DNA of 56,716 bases from Acanthamoeba sp. SK_2022b (taxonomy: Eukaryota > Discosea > Longamoebia > Acanthamoebidae), in contig JANDJZ010000243.1 of assembly GCA_027943245.1 (NCBI GenBank), positions 1 to 56,716 on the forward strand, in the 5' to 3' direction. Positions 40,744 through 51,224 of this stretch are shown here, piece by piece. The position numbers and the translations under genes are program-made. Positions within the stretch are counted from its first letter, which is position 1. Every line of letters starts with the position of its first letter. The notes beneath the pieces were generated by a model. The model was given only the letters and a program-made list of their open reading frames with translations. It did no database searches and was not told the origin of the DNA.

Positions 40744-41766
40744 ACATCACACACACGATCAATCTCACAGGCCCACACGAGCAAGAGTACAACCAGGGAG
40801 GACTTTTGTTGTAACGATCACATGTTGTTGTAACGATCACATGTACGCGGAGTGAGTGCGAAGAGTGGAGTCAGGGTACCTCGTCCCTGAAGGCTGTGGT
40901 GAGGTCCAGCAGATCGCCGACGCCGTTGAGAATGGAAAAGGCCAACAAGTCCAGTTTCTGCACCAATGAGAGATCAGTGGATGCGACCACCAACCAAGAG
41001 TGGCACTGCGGCGGCGTGAGCGCGAGTGAGAATCGAGAACCTCGCCTGCCGGGGCAAAGTCGTTGTAGCCCTTGACGAGGCCGTCGAACTGGGCAAGGAC
41101 GTTGGCCACCTGGCCCCAGTAGGGATCCGTGGCCTTCTTGGCCGCCGCGTTGTCCCTCGCCCATTTGTCCTGCAGCACCATACGCGCACACATGAGAGGA
41201 CTGGGCTTACACGTGGAGAGGGACGGATTGAGACCTGCGCGTTCATCCATGACTGCAGCGAGGCCGGAATGGTCGTGGCGTTGTGCCAGAACACGGAATG
41301 GATGTTGGTGTACTGCTGGTAAATGCGCTTCTGGGTCATCGCGCCCTCCAGGTAGCCTGCATTGCAACATTGTCACATTTTTATTTAATTAAAAGTACTT
41401 GTTATATGACAGGCCCGGGCCGAGGGACGCACCTGCAGCGAACATCTGAGTCTCGTCGCTGTGGAGGGGGTTGCTTTCGATGCTCAATTTGCCCCATCCT
41501 GGCGGCGACGGCAAAAAATCATTTTTTAAATGATGAAAATCGTTGAAGTGCATAAGAAAGATGAAGGCCGCACCGTCCTTTTCGATGTGATCGTGAAACT
41601 CGCCCACCGCAGCGCCGTGGCGGAGATCAACGTGATTGGGAAGCAGGTAGGTGTGCTTCGTGGCCGGGTCGTAGTAGACCGTCGCCGTGCCCTCCAAACC
41701 GTGTGCTGTCCACGCCGCCAAGGCCAACAGGACCAGCCCGCCCAGCAGCAACCCTCTGCCCTTCAT
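38873..41766 (-). CDS. Phospholipase B-like (PLBD/LAMA) secreted hydrolase
   Basis: About 550 residues in about twelve short exons. ATG 41764-41766 opens a signal peptide (MKGRGLLLGGLVLLALAAWT). The Phospholip_B fold then reads KLSIESNPLHSDETQMFAAG, YLEGAMTQKRIYQQYTNIHS, KLDLLAFSILNGVGDLLDL, HCSALIKVTGDLSDVFAG, HTAWFSYESMLRIAKSYTLP, FSSYPGFLVSLDDFYI, ETSLSVFNESLYAVV, WANTYSRYQSGTYNNQWMI, LTILEQIPGYIEW, YWPSYNVPFYPRVYEAAGY, SIAARFDLEKSNPAPEGGYD and FAWTGKWDTYSHVGQP, ending at TAG 38873-38875. In the family an autocatalytic cleavage frees the Cys of CSAL as N-terminal nucleophile; that Cys is present. Expected in lysosomes or secreted. Three introns carry long CA/GT tracts. Confidence 0.92.
39699..39764. 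repeat. (TG)n microsatellite
   Basis: A 66-base dinucleotide tract in an intron of the phospholipase B-like gene; on the gene's sense strand it reads CA. Confidence 0.95.
39905..39972. repeat. (TG)n microsatellite
   Basis: A 68-base dinucleotide tract in the neighbouring intron of the phospholipase B-like gene; the sense strand reads CA. Confidence 0.95.
40677..40742. repeat. (AC)n microsatellite
   Basis: A 66-base tract in a third intron of the phospholipase B-like gene, of opposite orientation to the two others: the sense strand reads GT. Confidence 0.95.
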
Positions 41767-41898
41767 CTTCCAGACGTCACAGCACAAAAAGCAAGCAAGG
41801 GCCAAGAGAAAGAAGCGTGCAGTAGCAAAGAGTGTAACTAATTGAGCGGCAGCCAATCACAACTTGTCTCTGGCAATGTGCGCCATGTTACGGTGGCA

Positions 41899-44197
41899 TT
41901 AGCAGTCGATGGTGCCCTTGGAGGTGATGACCGGGTCGCGCGGTTCGTCCATGTCGTGTCGGACGCCTGAGTGATGATGGTGATGGCGGTGGTGTGTGAG
42001 AGTGAAGAGGACAGGGCATGTGGGGAGGGGACCCGCACCAATGTACGAAGGGAAGCGAGGGACGCCGTCGGGCGTGAGCTCCTGGAAGCGGTACGTGATG
42101 ATCGCCCCGACCGCCGGCGGGTCCTCGCGCTCGGCGTCCGACAGCCTGTGCGCACACGACCACCCACGCAATGTTCAGACAGGAGGGAGCTCTTGCTCTC
42201 TGAGAGAGAGAGAGAGAGAGAAGGGGGGAGGGGACTTACCCTGTGCCGACCTTGAAGCGGGTGCCGTTGGCCATTTTGCAATGGAGGGCGCCAACGCGGC
42301 CCTTGTGCTTGCCCTTGCCGGGCTCGTAGGAGACGACCACGGCTTCGGCGTCGTGGAAGCTCTTGACCTTGAGCAGCGTCGTCGAACGGCCGGCCACGTA
42401 GAGCGACTTGGGCTTGCGCAGCATGACGCCCTCGCCGCTCTTCTGCTCGATCCGCTTCAGCTCGGCCTCCAGATGGCTCTGTCCCTTGCACTTGGTCATC
42501 TTGAGCACCTGCGTACGCGTCCGTGACCCCCCCCCACCACAAACGTCAACGTTGCCCGAAGTCCGTGTGGTGTGTGTGAGTTGCGCACCTTGGCATAGTC
42601 CGAGGGGTGAGCGCTGAACCAGTCGTTGATCGCCTGGATGCGCTCCTCGAAGGGCTTGTTGAGGCTCGGCGCATCGAAGATCTGCAGTAAAAACCAACCA
42701 AACAAACAAATGATCGGTTGGAACCACGCACGCATGCTTGCGCGACGAGCGCAGAGGTTCGACGCCGCCGACGCACGTACCTGGAATTTGAGGTTCTTCC
42801 ATCGCACGTCGGAGCCCTGGCTCTTGGCCACGGAGACGGTGATCTGGAACTTGCCCCGGCCACCAAACAACTCCTGCGTAACAGAGAACGGGGATCGACG
42901 GCGATTAGCGAGTCGCAGGGTGGAGGAGAGGGGAGGGAGGGGCGTACGCCGTCCAAGGGCATGTTAGGGGGCAGGTCCTCACAGAACCAATCTGTGCGAA
43001 CAGTCAAACGTTAATAAGGGTATTTTTATTTTATTTCTTGAATGATTTTCTTTTAAAAAGGTGAGCGCACCTGGAGGGAAGAAGGCATTGCCGAGGCGCG
43101 AAATGAACGTTGTGCCGTTCCAGTACGCGCGGACGCCGTCCTGCCGTAATCAGGGCCAGCCCAGGCGCGTGAGCACACGTGAACCAGTCCAGGAGAGAGA
43201 GAGAGAGAGAGAGAAAGGGTATGTACGAGCTTCTCGGAGAGCCACCAGCCGGTCGGGTCAACGTTCGGCTCCCATTTGTGCGCCAACAACAGCTTGGGCG
43301 CGTCCTTCTTCGACGCTTTGCAATTCAAACGACACTGACGTCAGCCAACGGGATTCCGCTGCGTTGGAAAGAGCACTGCGCGTACCTGCTTTCACGATGG
43401 GAGCCGAGGCAGGCCGGCCGCAGCGCACGGTCTCGTACTCGTCGCCCAGGAATTCGCGCAGATGCTTGCACGTGCGCCTGCCGTCGCGACGTCAATCGGT
43501 CAAGTGACCAGGGCACCTAGCCACGCGCCGTGATCGATAGCATCTTCTTACCTGTCGACGGGCTGGTTTTGGTTCTTCCAGGCGGGGCACAGGCAGTAGT
43601 AGATGTCGCCCGCACACTTCTTGATTTGCCACTTGCCTGTTGGTTTTGTGCACACAGAATTATTTTTTAAAAAATACAATAAACTTTATCAAGAGTTGGC
43701 CGTACTGCCGCCGCTCATCGATTCGACCTCGCGGGTCTCGCCATCCTCCATGAAGTTCTTGGGCTTGGGCAGTTTGACTTTTCTGCACTCGCGAGGGGAA
43801 AGGGTCAGCACGCGTTCTCTCCTCCCTTCCTGGATCCTCCGCCTTCCCATATATAAACGTAAGAGCGCCAAGGTTACCCTTCTTGGCCCCAGTCGCCGCC
43901 TTTCAGTCCGGCATCGTCATCATCGTCATCGACCTCGGCTTCGTCTTCATTGTCGTCTCTGGTCACCGCAGCGGGCTTGGCCTTTTGTTTGGGCGCGGCC
44001 TTCTCCTTCGCTACCTTCTCCTCTTCCTCCTCCTCTTCTTCTTCTTCATTGCCTTGCGTGCTGTCTCGGTTGTTCCATTCGTTAATGAGCTGCATGAATT
44101 TGTTTTCGTCCCACACCTCGCACCCGCAGCTCTCTGCCTTTTCTAGCTTAGCGCCAGCCTTGTCACTGTATGCGTGCATGCGTCGAGTCAAGTAAAG

Positions 44198-44279
<82 letters not shown>

Positions 44280-46205
44280 TTGGTAAATAAGATAAAATGA
44301 GAGAAAGGGAGAGTGGGCGCACCCGCAGATGACGATGTCCGTGTTGCGCGTGACGCCGCCACCGACCAGGGCTCCCATTTCCTTGAGCCTGGACAAAGAG
44401 CCAGTAGAGTCAGCCTGCGCATAAAACACTAGATGATGCTTAAGCTCGGCGGAGCCGTACTTGGTGGTGGCCTCCTTGCGCGCCATCATCAGGGCACCGG
44501 TGAGCACGATCACCTTCCCCTCAACCTGCGCCACCAGACCTATGGCATTGAAAGGTAATGTGAGCACAGCAGTTTACGATAATTTCCTTGCAAAATAAAA
44601 ATAAAATCTTCATTATTATTTTGTTATTATTTTTTTAGAAAGTACCCGCCGAAGTGGGGGTGGCCTTCTTGGTCTTCTTCTTGGTCTCCTCGGGCTTGGG
44701 CTTGGGCTTGGGCTTGGGCTTGGTCGGCTTAGGCTTCTTGGTCTCCTCCGGTTCAGCCTGCTTGCCTCTGGGCTTCTCGTCTTCCTTGTCGTCGGGGTGT
44801 GAGAACTGGGCGCGGTGCTCGGCGCTCCTGTCAAACGAAAACGAGATCAGAAAGGAAGCGCTATCGAGCCACGGGACGACGACCGTATGGCGAGGGCCGT
44901 ACTTGCGATAGCAGTTGGCTCCGTAAGCACATGGAGGCTTCTTGGTGGCGGCTTCAAGCTTCTGCTTCTTGCTCTTGGGCTTCGGCGAGTCCCACGGTAT
45001 GTCCTACACACGCACACACCACACGGCTTTAGCCGAAGCGGTACACGCGGGACAGGAGAGCCGCCAGCAGTGAAACCTCATCGTCATTGTCTCGCGTGGC
45101 CGCCTTGCTGGCCTTTGTCGTTGAATCAGCCTTGGCCTTCTTCTCTTTGTAGATCTGTTCGGCGATGGCGGTCACTTCGTCGTCGATCGACAGATCGAGC
45201 TCCTGCGGTGACACAAGCACGACGGGAAGATGAGACTCATCGTGTCGGGCAGTGTGACTCCGCTTAATGAAGAACGAAAGAGCAGCCACTGCGAACCTGC
45301 GTGACCCTGGGGCTGAACTCGCGCGCGACTTCGTCCTCTTCGTCTTCGGCGGCGAACTCCTTTTGCAGCGCCGCCAGGTCCATTTCGTCAGTGTCCTCGC
45401 CGTCCTCGACCCCGTCGTCCACCCATGGCTTTGGCAGTCCGCCACCACCGCTGCTCGACGACGTCGATGAAGTTGACGACGAAGACGACGAAGCGGGTTC
45501 CTCGAGTTTGCGTTTCCTCGTCGAAGAGGAAGTCCCAAAGTTGAAGCAGGGCACATCCATGTCTACAAAGAGCCGAACAGCGCCTGCGTGGAAAGAGTGA
45601 GGCACGACCACGCAGTGCACGCAGGCAAAGAGGAGGAAGAGGGGAGAGAGGCGAGGAGGGCGTACCGGCGCCATCGGAGATGATAAGGGAGAGAGAGTCG
45701 CCGGAGATGAGGGACGCAGGCGGGTCGGTCTTGCCAAGGTTGATCTCCTCGCTGGTCTGCGTGGAGCGCAGGACCACCGCGTTGGTGCCCAGGGCCTTCA
45801 CCTCGACCCGCGCCTCGGCGCGCACGAAGCGAAGCTCGACGTGCTGGCGCGACACGCTACGGGACTGCTCGGGTGACAGCCGCTCCTTCAACCCCAAGAA
45901 GTCCGTCTCGCGGCCCAACACCAGCGGCTACAAAGAGAATTATTATTATTATTATTATTATTATTACTAAAAACATTTACTTGATTATTAGTAAAAACAA
46001 GATTGTTCAATAAAACCGAAGGTTCCCAAAGAACGAGTACCTGACCGGGGCGAAGCACACACAAACGTTCCAAATCATCTCGCAGGTAGCAATGTAAGAG
46101 CATTGGTCGGTTGTCAAGTTCGTTCCTGTCACGGCCACTTATCTTATGGATCCTTTGCGGCTTATTTCCTGGAATAATTCCTTTTGAATAACGAAAAGCT
46201 GCCAT
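41899..46205 (-). CDS. Multidomain ATP-dependent DNA ligase: FHA-PBZ-BRCT-SWIM-ligase
   Basis: Twenty or so exons with consistent phase encode about 835 residues; ATG 46203-46205, TAA 41899-41901. Order: an FHA domain (about 35-165; RPGQPLVLGRETDFLG, SVSRQHVELRFV), an acidic linker, a PBZ zinc finger (about 255-280; CAYGANCYRKSAEHRAQFSH, C-x5-C-x6-H-x5-H), a Lys/Pro linker, BRCT (about 330-405; VEGKVIVLTGALMMARKEAT, GDKAGAKLEKA), a SWIM-like zinc finger (about 505-530; YYCLCPAWKNQNQPVDRRTC then KH), and the ligase. Ligase motifs: I EKLDGVRAYW (catalytic Lys about 587), III LDGELFGGRGKF, IIIa IFDAP, IV SGEGVMLRKPKS, V TTLLKVK, and an OB part. FHA binds phospho-Thr and PBZ binds poly(ADP-ribose) in APLF-type repair proteins, so recruitment to DNA breaks followed by sealing in one chain is inferred. 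Confidence 0.9.
42202..42221. repeat. (AG)n microsatellite
   Basis: A short AG run inside a ligase-gene intron; pyrimidine (CT) on the sense strand, so it may double as the polypyrimidine tract near a splice site. Confidence 0.8.
43193..43215. repeat. (GA)n microsatellite
   Basis: A GA run of about 23 bases in the intron that splits ligase motif I (EKL|DG); CT on the sense strand. Confidence 0.85.
44200..44270. repeat. (GT)n microsatellite
   Basis: A 71-base dinucleotide tract in the intron within the BRCT-coding part of the ligase gene; the sense strand reads CA. Confidence 0.95.
45939..45966. repeat. (ATT)n microsatellite
   Basis: A trinucleotide run of about 28 bases in the first intron of the ligase gene, which interrupts the FHA domain. 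Confidence 0.9.
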
Positions 46206-46270
46206 CTTAAATATGGGAACACTTTGCGTGACGTCACCAAGAGGGGCAAGACCAGTCACACCACAGCAGC
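46206..46270. promoter_or_regulatory. 65-base bidirectional promoter region
   Basis: Only 65 bases separate the divergent start codons of the DNA ligase (minus strand) and a small secretory protein (plus strand). It contains TGACGTCA (about 46229-46236), a perfect CRE/ATF-type palindrome, which could serve both genes. Transcription probably starts within or very near this segment. Confidence 0.5.
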
Positions 46271-46880
46271 ATGCGGAGAAAGGCCGATGGACTTTGTTTG
46301 GGGATGGCGGTCGCCGGCTCGCTGCTGGTGGCGGTGATGATGCTGTGCATGGTGGAGACGGCCAGTGGCGAGGAGCTGTGGACGCGCTGGGGCGACCGAG
46401 CACTCGACTCCTGCCTCAAGCTCATCAAGGGGCGCTTGGGCCGGGGCAAGCTCGAAGTCACATGCGATAACTACCAGGAGGTGGTGGACGACGAGATGCA
46501 GATGCTGGCAATCAACGTGCGTCCCTCGCCTTTTTTTTCCATTTTATTAGATTAAACCTTTTATGATCATTTTTGTGTAGATTGGTGGTGCGTTGGGCAA
46601 GAAGGAGCCCGAGGCAAACATCGAGTTTACCGACGAACTGAGCGTGCGGCTGGAGCGGGACCCGTACCGAGCAGACGGCGACCGGATCATCGCGGACTCG
46701 GCGCGCTACTTCGTCCACAAGGGCATCACCTCACCCAAGGAGATGAAGCAGTACTTCTTCACACAGGCCGCGCAGTGGCTCATGAACGCGGCCGTCGACA
46801 ACGGCAAGTCGCTAGACTCCATGCCTGCCTTCCCCGGCATGAAGGATCTCGAGAAGCGCATGCACAAGGACGACCTCTGA
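46271..46880 (+). CDS. Small secretory-pathway protein, unknown family
   Basis: Two exons (46271-46516 and 46581-46880; GT-AG intron of 64 bases) give about 180 residues. The N-terminus has a basic start and a hydrophobic core (LCLGMAVAGSLLVAVMMLCMV), a good signal peptide. The mature part is charged: LDSCLKLIKGRLGRGKLEV then TCDNYQEVVDDEMQMLA, with two Cys, then IEFTDELSVRLERDP, YFVHKGITSPKEMKQYFFTQ and MPAFPGMKDLEKRMHKDDL. The acidic C-terminal HKDDL is close to the ER-retention signal (K/H)DEL, so an ER-lumenal protein is plausible. No family is recognised. It shares a 65-base upstream region with the DNA ligase. Confidence 0.7.
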
Positions 46881-46962
46881 AGCTCGTCACAACCATTTTC
46901 AATAACTTAAATAACAATAATAATAAATTTACATCGAAATAAATATAAAATAAATACAGTTG

Positions 46963-48472
46963 CTACTCGTCACCGAGCTGTATCACACTGTCTTCTGGTC
47001 GGGAGAGGTCTGACGTGACCTTGAGATGCCGTCGCTCCTCTGCCCGCACCGCGGGTCGTCGGCAGCAAGAACAGCAGAGTGATCGCAGATGCGCAAAAAG
47101 CTGGTAGTGCAGTTCCTTGCTCCACCTATTCCACCCACGCACACCATTACATTGAAGCAGGACGTGAGCGCGATCCCCCACATGGCATCTAAGAAAGAGA
47201 GGAAAGAAAAGGAGAGGAATGACGAACCCGTAGACTATCGAGTTGAGCCACCCGGTCAACGGAAGCAGGAACGCTGTCATACACTCAAAGTAGAAGCGAG
47301 GCTGGGAAAGAAAGAAGAACGACGACGAGGCGAGAATCAGATGTTAGCTGGGTGTGTCAGGCCAGGCGAGCGGGAGCGTGCGGGAGCGTGCGGGAGCGTG
47401 CGGGAGCGTGCGGGAGCGTGCGGGAGCGTGCGGGAGTGGAATACCGTGGTTGGGGAGTTGTCGATCGCTTCTATGACGTTCGTGGCCAGCGCCGGACCCC
47501 AACAGATGATGAAAGATAGAATGTAGGCTGGCACTTTGGTCTCCAGCTTGAACGCTCGTCCTGCGTGTTGTTCAGCATTCGTCAATCGATCGGTCGTGAG
47601 TGTTGCGTTAAGCATGCACGCGGCACGTACCTTGCTCCGTACTGTAAATGCCAGAGAGTTTGAGCATTTGGAAGTAGCGCCGTGTGACGAAGGCGTAGAT
47701 GATTGTACAATACAACACGGTGAGCACCACGAGCCCAAGAAACACGAAGCTCCACACCTCCTGCGGATCCGAGTACCAGCAGCTGTTGCGCCAGGCCAGG
47801 TTAGTGGCATTAATTTGTCTAATAACGGTCTAATTATTCTCTGCGTTTATGTGCAAAAGTGGTATCTGGTGAGATCTTTTAAAAATTATAAAAAGTATTT
47901 TTTGCTATTTTACCAAAAAAAAAAAGAATTGAAATGTTGCAGTTGAGTTCGTGCCTGTAGGAACCAGCGGACATGGAACCATCGACGAGAGGCCAAACTA
48001 CAAAAGGCAGCGGTACCGCCCAGGCGATGAGGTGGTAATAACGCTCCTTAAAATTGGAGTGCTGAGGGATGAGCACGTCGCCGAAGTGCGAAAATTTGAT
48101 GTTGGTGAATCGGTACAGCATCTCCGTAGCGATGAATGCCGTCCAGAGGAAGGACGCCAGGTAGAGGTATTTCTTGTAGGGGCCAAGGATGCGGCACACA
48201 TAGACTGATTCGTCCATTGTGCCCAGCGCGACGAGCCATTCCACGGCATTGAAGAAGTCGACGATAGAGAGGTAAAAGACGAGTCGTTGGAAGTAGTTCC
48301 GTCGCTCCTGCTGGATGAAGAGGAAGCAGTAGACGATGAAGCCGCATCCGAGCGCCGAGAGCACGTTCGATACGCCGCAGATGTATTTTAGCGTATCCGC
48401 CTGCGTTGCCGACCACATGACGCCGGCCTCCTTCTCCTTCTCTCTCCTCTCGCTCTCTTGAATCTGCGGCAC
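46963..48472 (-). CDS. Seven-transmembrane receptor, cAMP-receptor-like
   Basis: About five exons. ATG 48470-48472, or 48416-48418 giving MWSATQAD. Hydrophobic helices in order: YICGVSNVLSALGCGFIVYC; YFQRLVFYLSIVDFFNAVEW (TM2 with Asp); KKYLYLASFLWTAFIATEML (TM3); YYHLIAWAVPLPFVVWPLVD (TM4); EVWSFVFLGLVVLYCTIIYA (TM5); VPAYILSFIICWGPALATNV (TM6, with a CWGP motif); and FYFECMTAFLLPLTGWLNSI then VYG (TM7). A Cys between TM2 and TM3 (VYVCRILGPYKK) and one before TM5 (SCWYSDPQ) fit the extracellular disulphide. The tail has CCSCCRRP, a possible palmitoylation site, and ends at TAG 46963-46965. The pattern resembles Dictyostelium cAMP-receptor/crl families. Ligand unknown. Confidence 0.8.
47371..47440. 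repeat. 10-bp minisatellite, six exact units plus one partial
   Basis: CGGGAGCGTG is repeated exactly from 47371 to 47430, followed by a diverged copy. It lies in the intron before the TM7 exon of the receptor gene. Confidence 0.95.
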
Positions 48473-48710
48473 ACTTTTATCACTACTATGAACAGTACTA
48501 ACGTCGAGTCAACCCACCAGGTCAGCTTGTATTGCGCTGCCACCTTTTCGTGCTATCTCGAATTTTTTAAAATTTTGAATGCAGTCAGCTACTCGCCGGT
48601 TGTGCTACAAGGAATGGAAGATATGAAGGAACTAGCGTTCGGCTAATGGCGGAAGACAAGCGGCAGAAGGTTACGCACCGGAAGCACGGTACCCTGTGCA
48701 ACTCAGTTCG

Positions 48711-50405
48711 ATGGAGAGAGGAAAGGCCACGACCGTGCGACAAGTGCCAGTGTTGCCGCAGGGCAGAGACCTGGACGGCTGCGGCTTCCACGCGCTCTTC
48801 AACGCGTACACCGCACTGGCCCACCTCGCCCCCTCCGAGGGCGACCCCGTGCCTGCTGGACTGGTGGCCGAGGCAGCACAAAGGTTAACTTATTCACTTC
48901 CCACCATCCACTCTTCCAAGTGGCCAGCTCACAGCCCACGCAGAGGCCTACATGATAAGGAGTCCTTCACGAACGAGCGATCCGCGTGGGTGGCTGCGCT
49001 AAAGACAAAGGCTGAGCAGGAGGGCGACCGCTTCTACCCGTGGACCACTAGGTGCGTGGAGGCAGGTACATGCGCGCAGCTTCCCTGGTTCACGTCATCA
49101 CCGCTACTGTGCCATTCCTCATTGGAACCGGTTTCTTTTACTAGGCGTGCTCGAGCGGCTGCACGCCGAGTACCTCATCGAGCATCACATGCCTCTGGTC
49201 GCGTTGGGAGGTGCGTCTTCTTCAAGCGTGCTTTATTCCACCCCAGCTCGATGGCCTGTGCTGTTTGTGACCAGGTACAGCGGCGCCACAGGCAAGCAGG
49301 CGTTCGTGCTGCTCCCCGAGCTGTGCATCGAATCGCTAAAGAACGGTCTGTTCGGCGAGAGGGAGGCCTGGGCGGTCCACGAGCACATCCAGGCCCTTCA
49401 GCAAGGGCCGGCACGAGCCGTCGTACGACACCACATCCCCCCCCCCTCCGGGCCTACCCCTGTTCGAGCTCTCTCACCCTGCGGGCCTGGCCGCCAGGCT
49501 TTCCTCATCGGCTCGCTCAATCACTGGGTCACCTTGGTCGCGCACAAGGTCGGGGCCGAGCGCATCGAACTGTACGTGCTGGTCACTCGCAGCTGCATAC
49601 GCGGTCTCGCTCTTGGCTGACGACTACATTTGATCAAATCGATGGCCGCTCCGCGGGCGCAGCTGGTACATGGACAGCCGCGGCTACGACATCGCCGCGT
49701 GCGCTGACGACGACGGCGAAGAACGACTGCGCCACATGGTGAGACACTACGTGGCGGCCACGGCGATCGAGGTACCGACCGCGCACTACGCGTCGTTTCG
49801 CTGGCGGTTGGTCACTCCTTGGGGCTCACGTGATGTCCCTCTGCAGTCTTCCCCCGTGAGCGCCGAGGACCGGCAGACAGCCCACATCCGGTCCCTGCGA
49901 AGCACCCACTTTGCCGTTCATCTCCTGGCCGAGTGTCTGTCAGGTGAGCTGCGCTCCTCGGACATGGCCTGGGGCGCCAGTCAACGCGTGACTCACAGAA
50001 CGCGTCGCTCGACCTGCAGGTCGCGCCCACTTTCCTCACGTGGCGCTGGAGCACGCCGTGGAGGGCGCGGCCGAGTGCTGGCTCGCCTTTCGTGAGGGGA
50101 AGAGGCACGCGGCGCCGGTCGACGGCGACAAGGCGTTGGCCCTCGAGTGGCTTCGCGACTACATCGGCCTGGCGGCCCTGGAGCGCGACGTGGTGAACAA
50201 GATAGAGGCGCGGGGCGGCGTCGAACGGCTGAGCGCGCAGACGAAACGCAAACTGGCGCTGTGGCTAGACGACGTCATGATGATCGCCAAAGACGTTGAA
50301 GAGGACGTCGAGCCTGATGAAGCGTGCGATCGACAGGTGGTGCGCTTGGTGGCCCTGCTGCGACCACTGCACCAGCGACTCGCTCAATGTGGTACTGCAG
50401 ACTAG
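48711..50405 (+). CDS. Papain-fold cysteine peptidase candidate
   Basis: About six exons, roughly 400 residues, ATG 48711, TAG 50403-50405. A triad-like layout is visible: Cys in GRDLDGCGFHALFNAYTAL (about 15-33), His in AFLIGSLNHWVTLVAHKVG, and Asp in YMDSRGYDIAAC. The order Cys, His, Asp with the 'NHW' and 'DS' surroundings is like Ulp/Josephin-type deubiquitinating or deSUMOylating enzymes. The rest reads HAEYLIEHHMPLVALG, GKQAFVLLPELCIESLKNGL and HFAVHLLAECLSG, then RAHFPHVALEHAVEGAAECW and a helical, charged end (WLDDVMMIAKDVEEDVEPDE). The family cannot be named from sequence alone. Some inner borders (about 49216-49275 and 49430-49495) are ambiguous because the intron candidates stay open. 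Confidence 0.55.
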
Positions 50406-50481
50406 GTCATCACCATGGCCGCATGACGCACAACCATACACATACACGAGAGAGAGAGAGAGAAGACGTCGAGCAGTGTGT

Positions 50482-51121
50482 TTATGGGGATCGGCTGTGG
50501 TTGTGTTCGTTGGTGGTGACGTAAAAGACCGGCAGTTCGTCGGCGTCGGTGTCTTCTCGTCGTCGGGGGTAGGCCTCCTCGGGCGGCTTCTGGTTCTTCT
50601 GCAGCACCGTGTCCTTGGGTATGAGGTCGATCTTCCTGAACACCAGCTTCTTCTGCGCCGAACACACGAACCGGACCTCCTCCTCCTCGTTCGCCGCAGC
50701 GTCGGCTTCGCCTGAGGTGGCACGTGGTGGGCGAGCGGCGCTGGGTGTTGCGGGGGAGAGCGGTGTGCACCTGAGACGCCCGTGGGCTGTTCAAAGTAGA
50801 GGTGTGTGCCGATGATGTGTTCGTAGGAGCCCTGGTAGGCGGTGTTGTCCAGCTTCAGGATCGGGTTGGGCGTCTCTAGCCCCTGCACATAACACACGTT
50901 TGCGGCTCGGTGAACACATTTGCTACACCCATGGCGAAGAGGGGAGTGGAAGCTTAACGCGCGCGTACGATTAGAGAATAGTTCTTGAAGGTCTGCAGCA
51001 GATTGGTGCCCTGATAATCGACAAATTCGAGCGGTATGTAGAATTCCTCCACCTCCTCCACCATGGCCTCCCCGGCACTCTGCTCGACGGCTCCGTCAAG
51101 CTTGTGTCCTTCTTCCTCCAT
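50482..51121 (-). CDS. TFIIIC small subunit (GTF3C6/Tfc7-like)
   Basis: Three exons give about 150 residues. ATG 51119-51121 opens MEEEGHKLDGAVEQSAGEAM. The TFIIIC_sub6-type beta-barrel follows: EEFYIPLEFVDYQGTNLLQ, TFKNYSLI, GLETPNPILKLDNTAYQGSY, EHIIGTHLYFEQPTG, then VRFVCSAQKKLVFRKIDLIP. The arrangement 'x-ETPNPILKLDNxxYxGxYExxxGTxLxFE' fits this subunit, which stabilises the tauA part of TFIIIC for RNA polymerase III transcription. The C-terminus is acidic and low complexity, ending at TAA 50482-50484. It is convergent with the cysteine peptidase candidate. Confidence 0.8.
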
Positions 51122-51224
51122 CTGGTCGTGCCGTTTCTTTTTGCTACATTTTCCTTTTCCTTTTCATAATTTAAAATGATGAAAAAACGAACTCAAAGCA
51201 GCCTGTAACGGAGACAAGCGATAG

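Noticed and set aside
43689..43871. Separate small gene ending GGSTANS before the SWIM exon
   Set aside because: A GTACGG donor inside GGCA|GTACGG joins in phase to the SWIM exon (GC AAG TGG), so the stop lies in an intron of the ligase gene.
45600..45970. A stand-alone APLF-like gene ending before the PBZ/BRCT exons
   Set aside because: All junctions from the FHA exons through PBZ and BRCT are phase-consistent, and no in-frame stop or polyadenylation region separates them.
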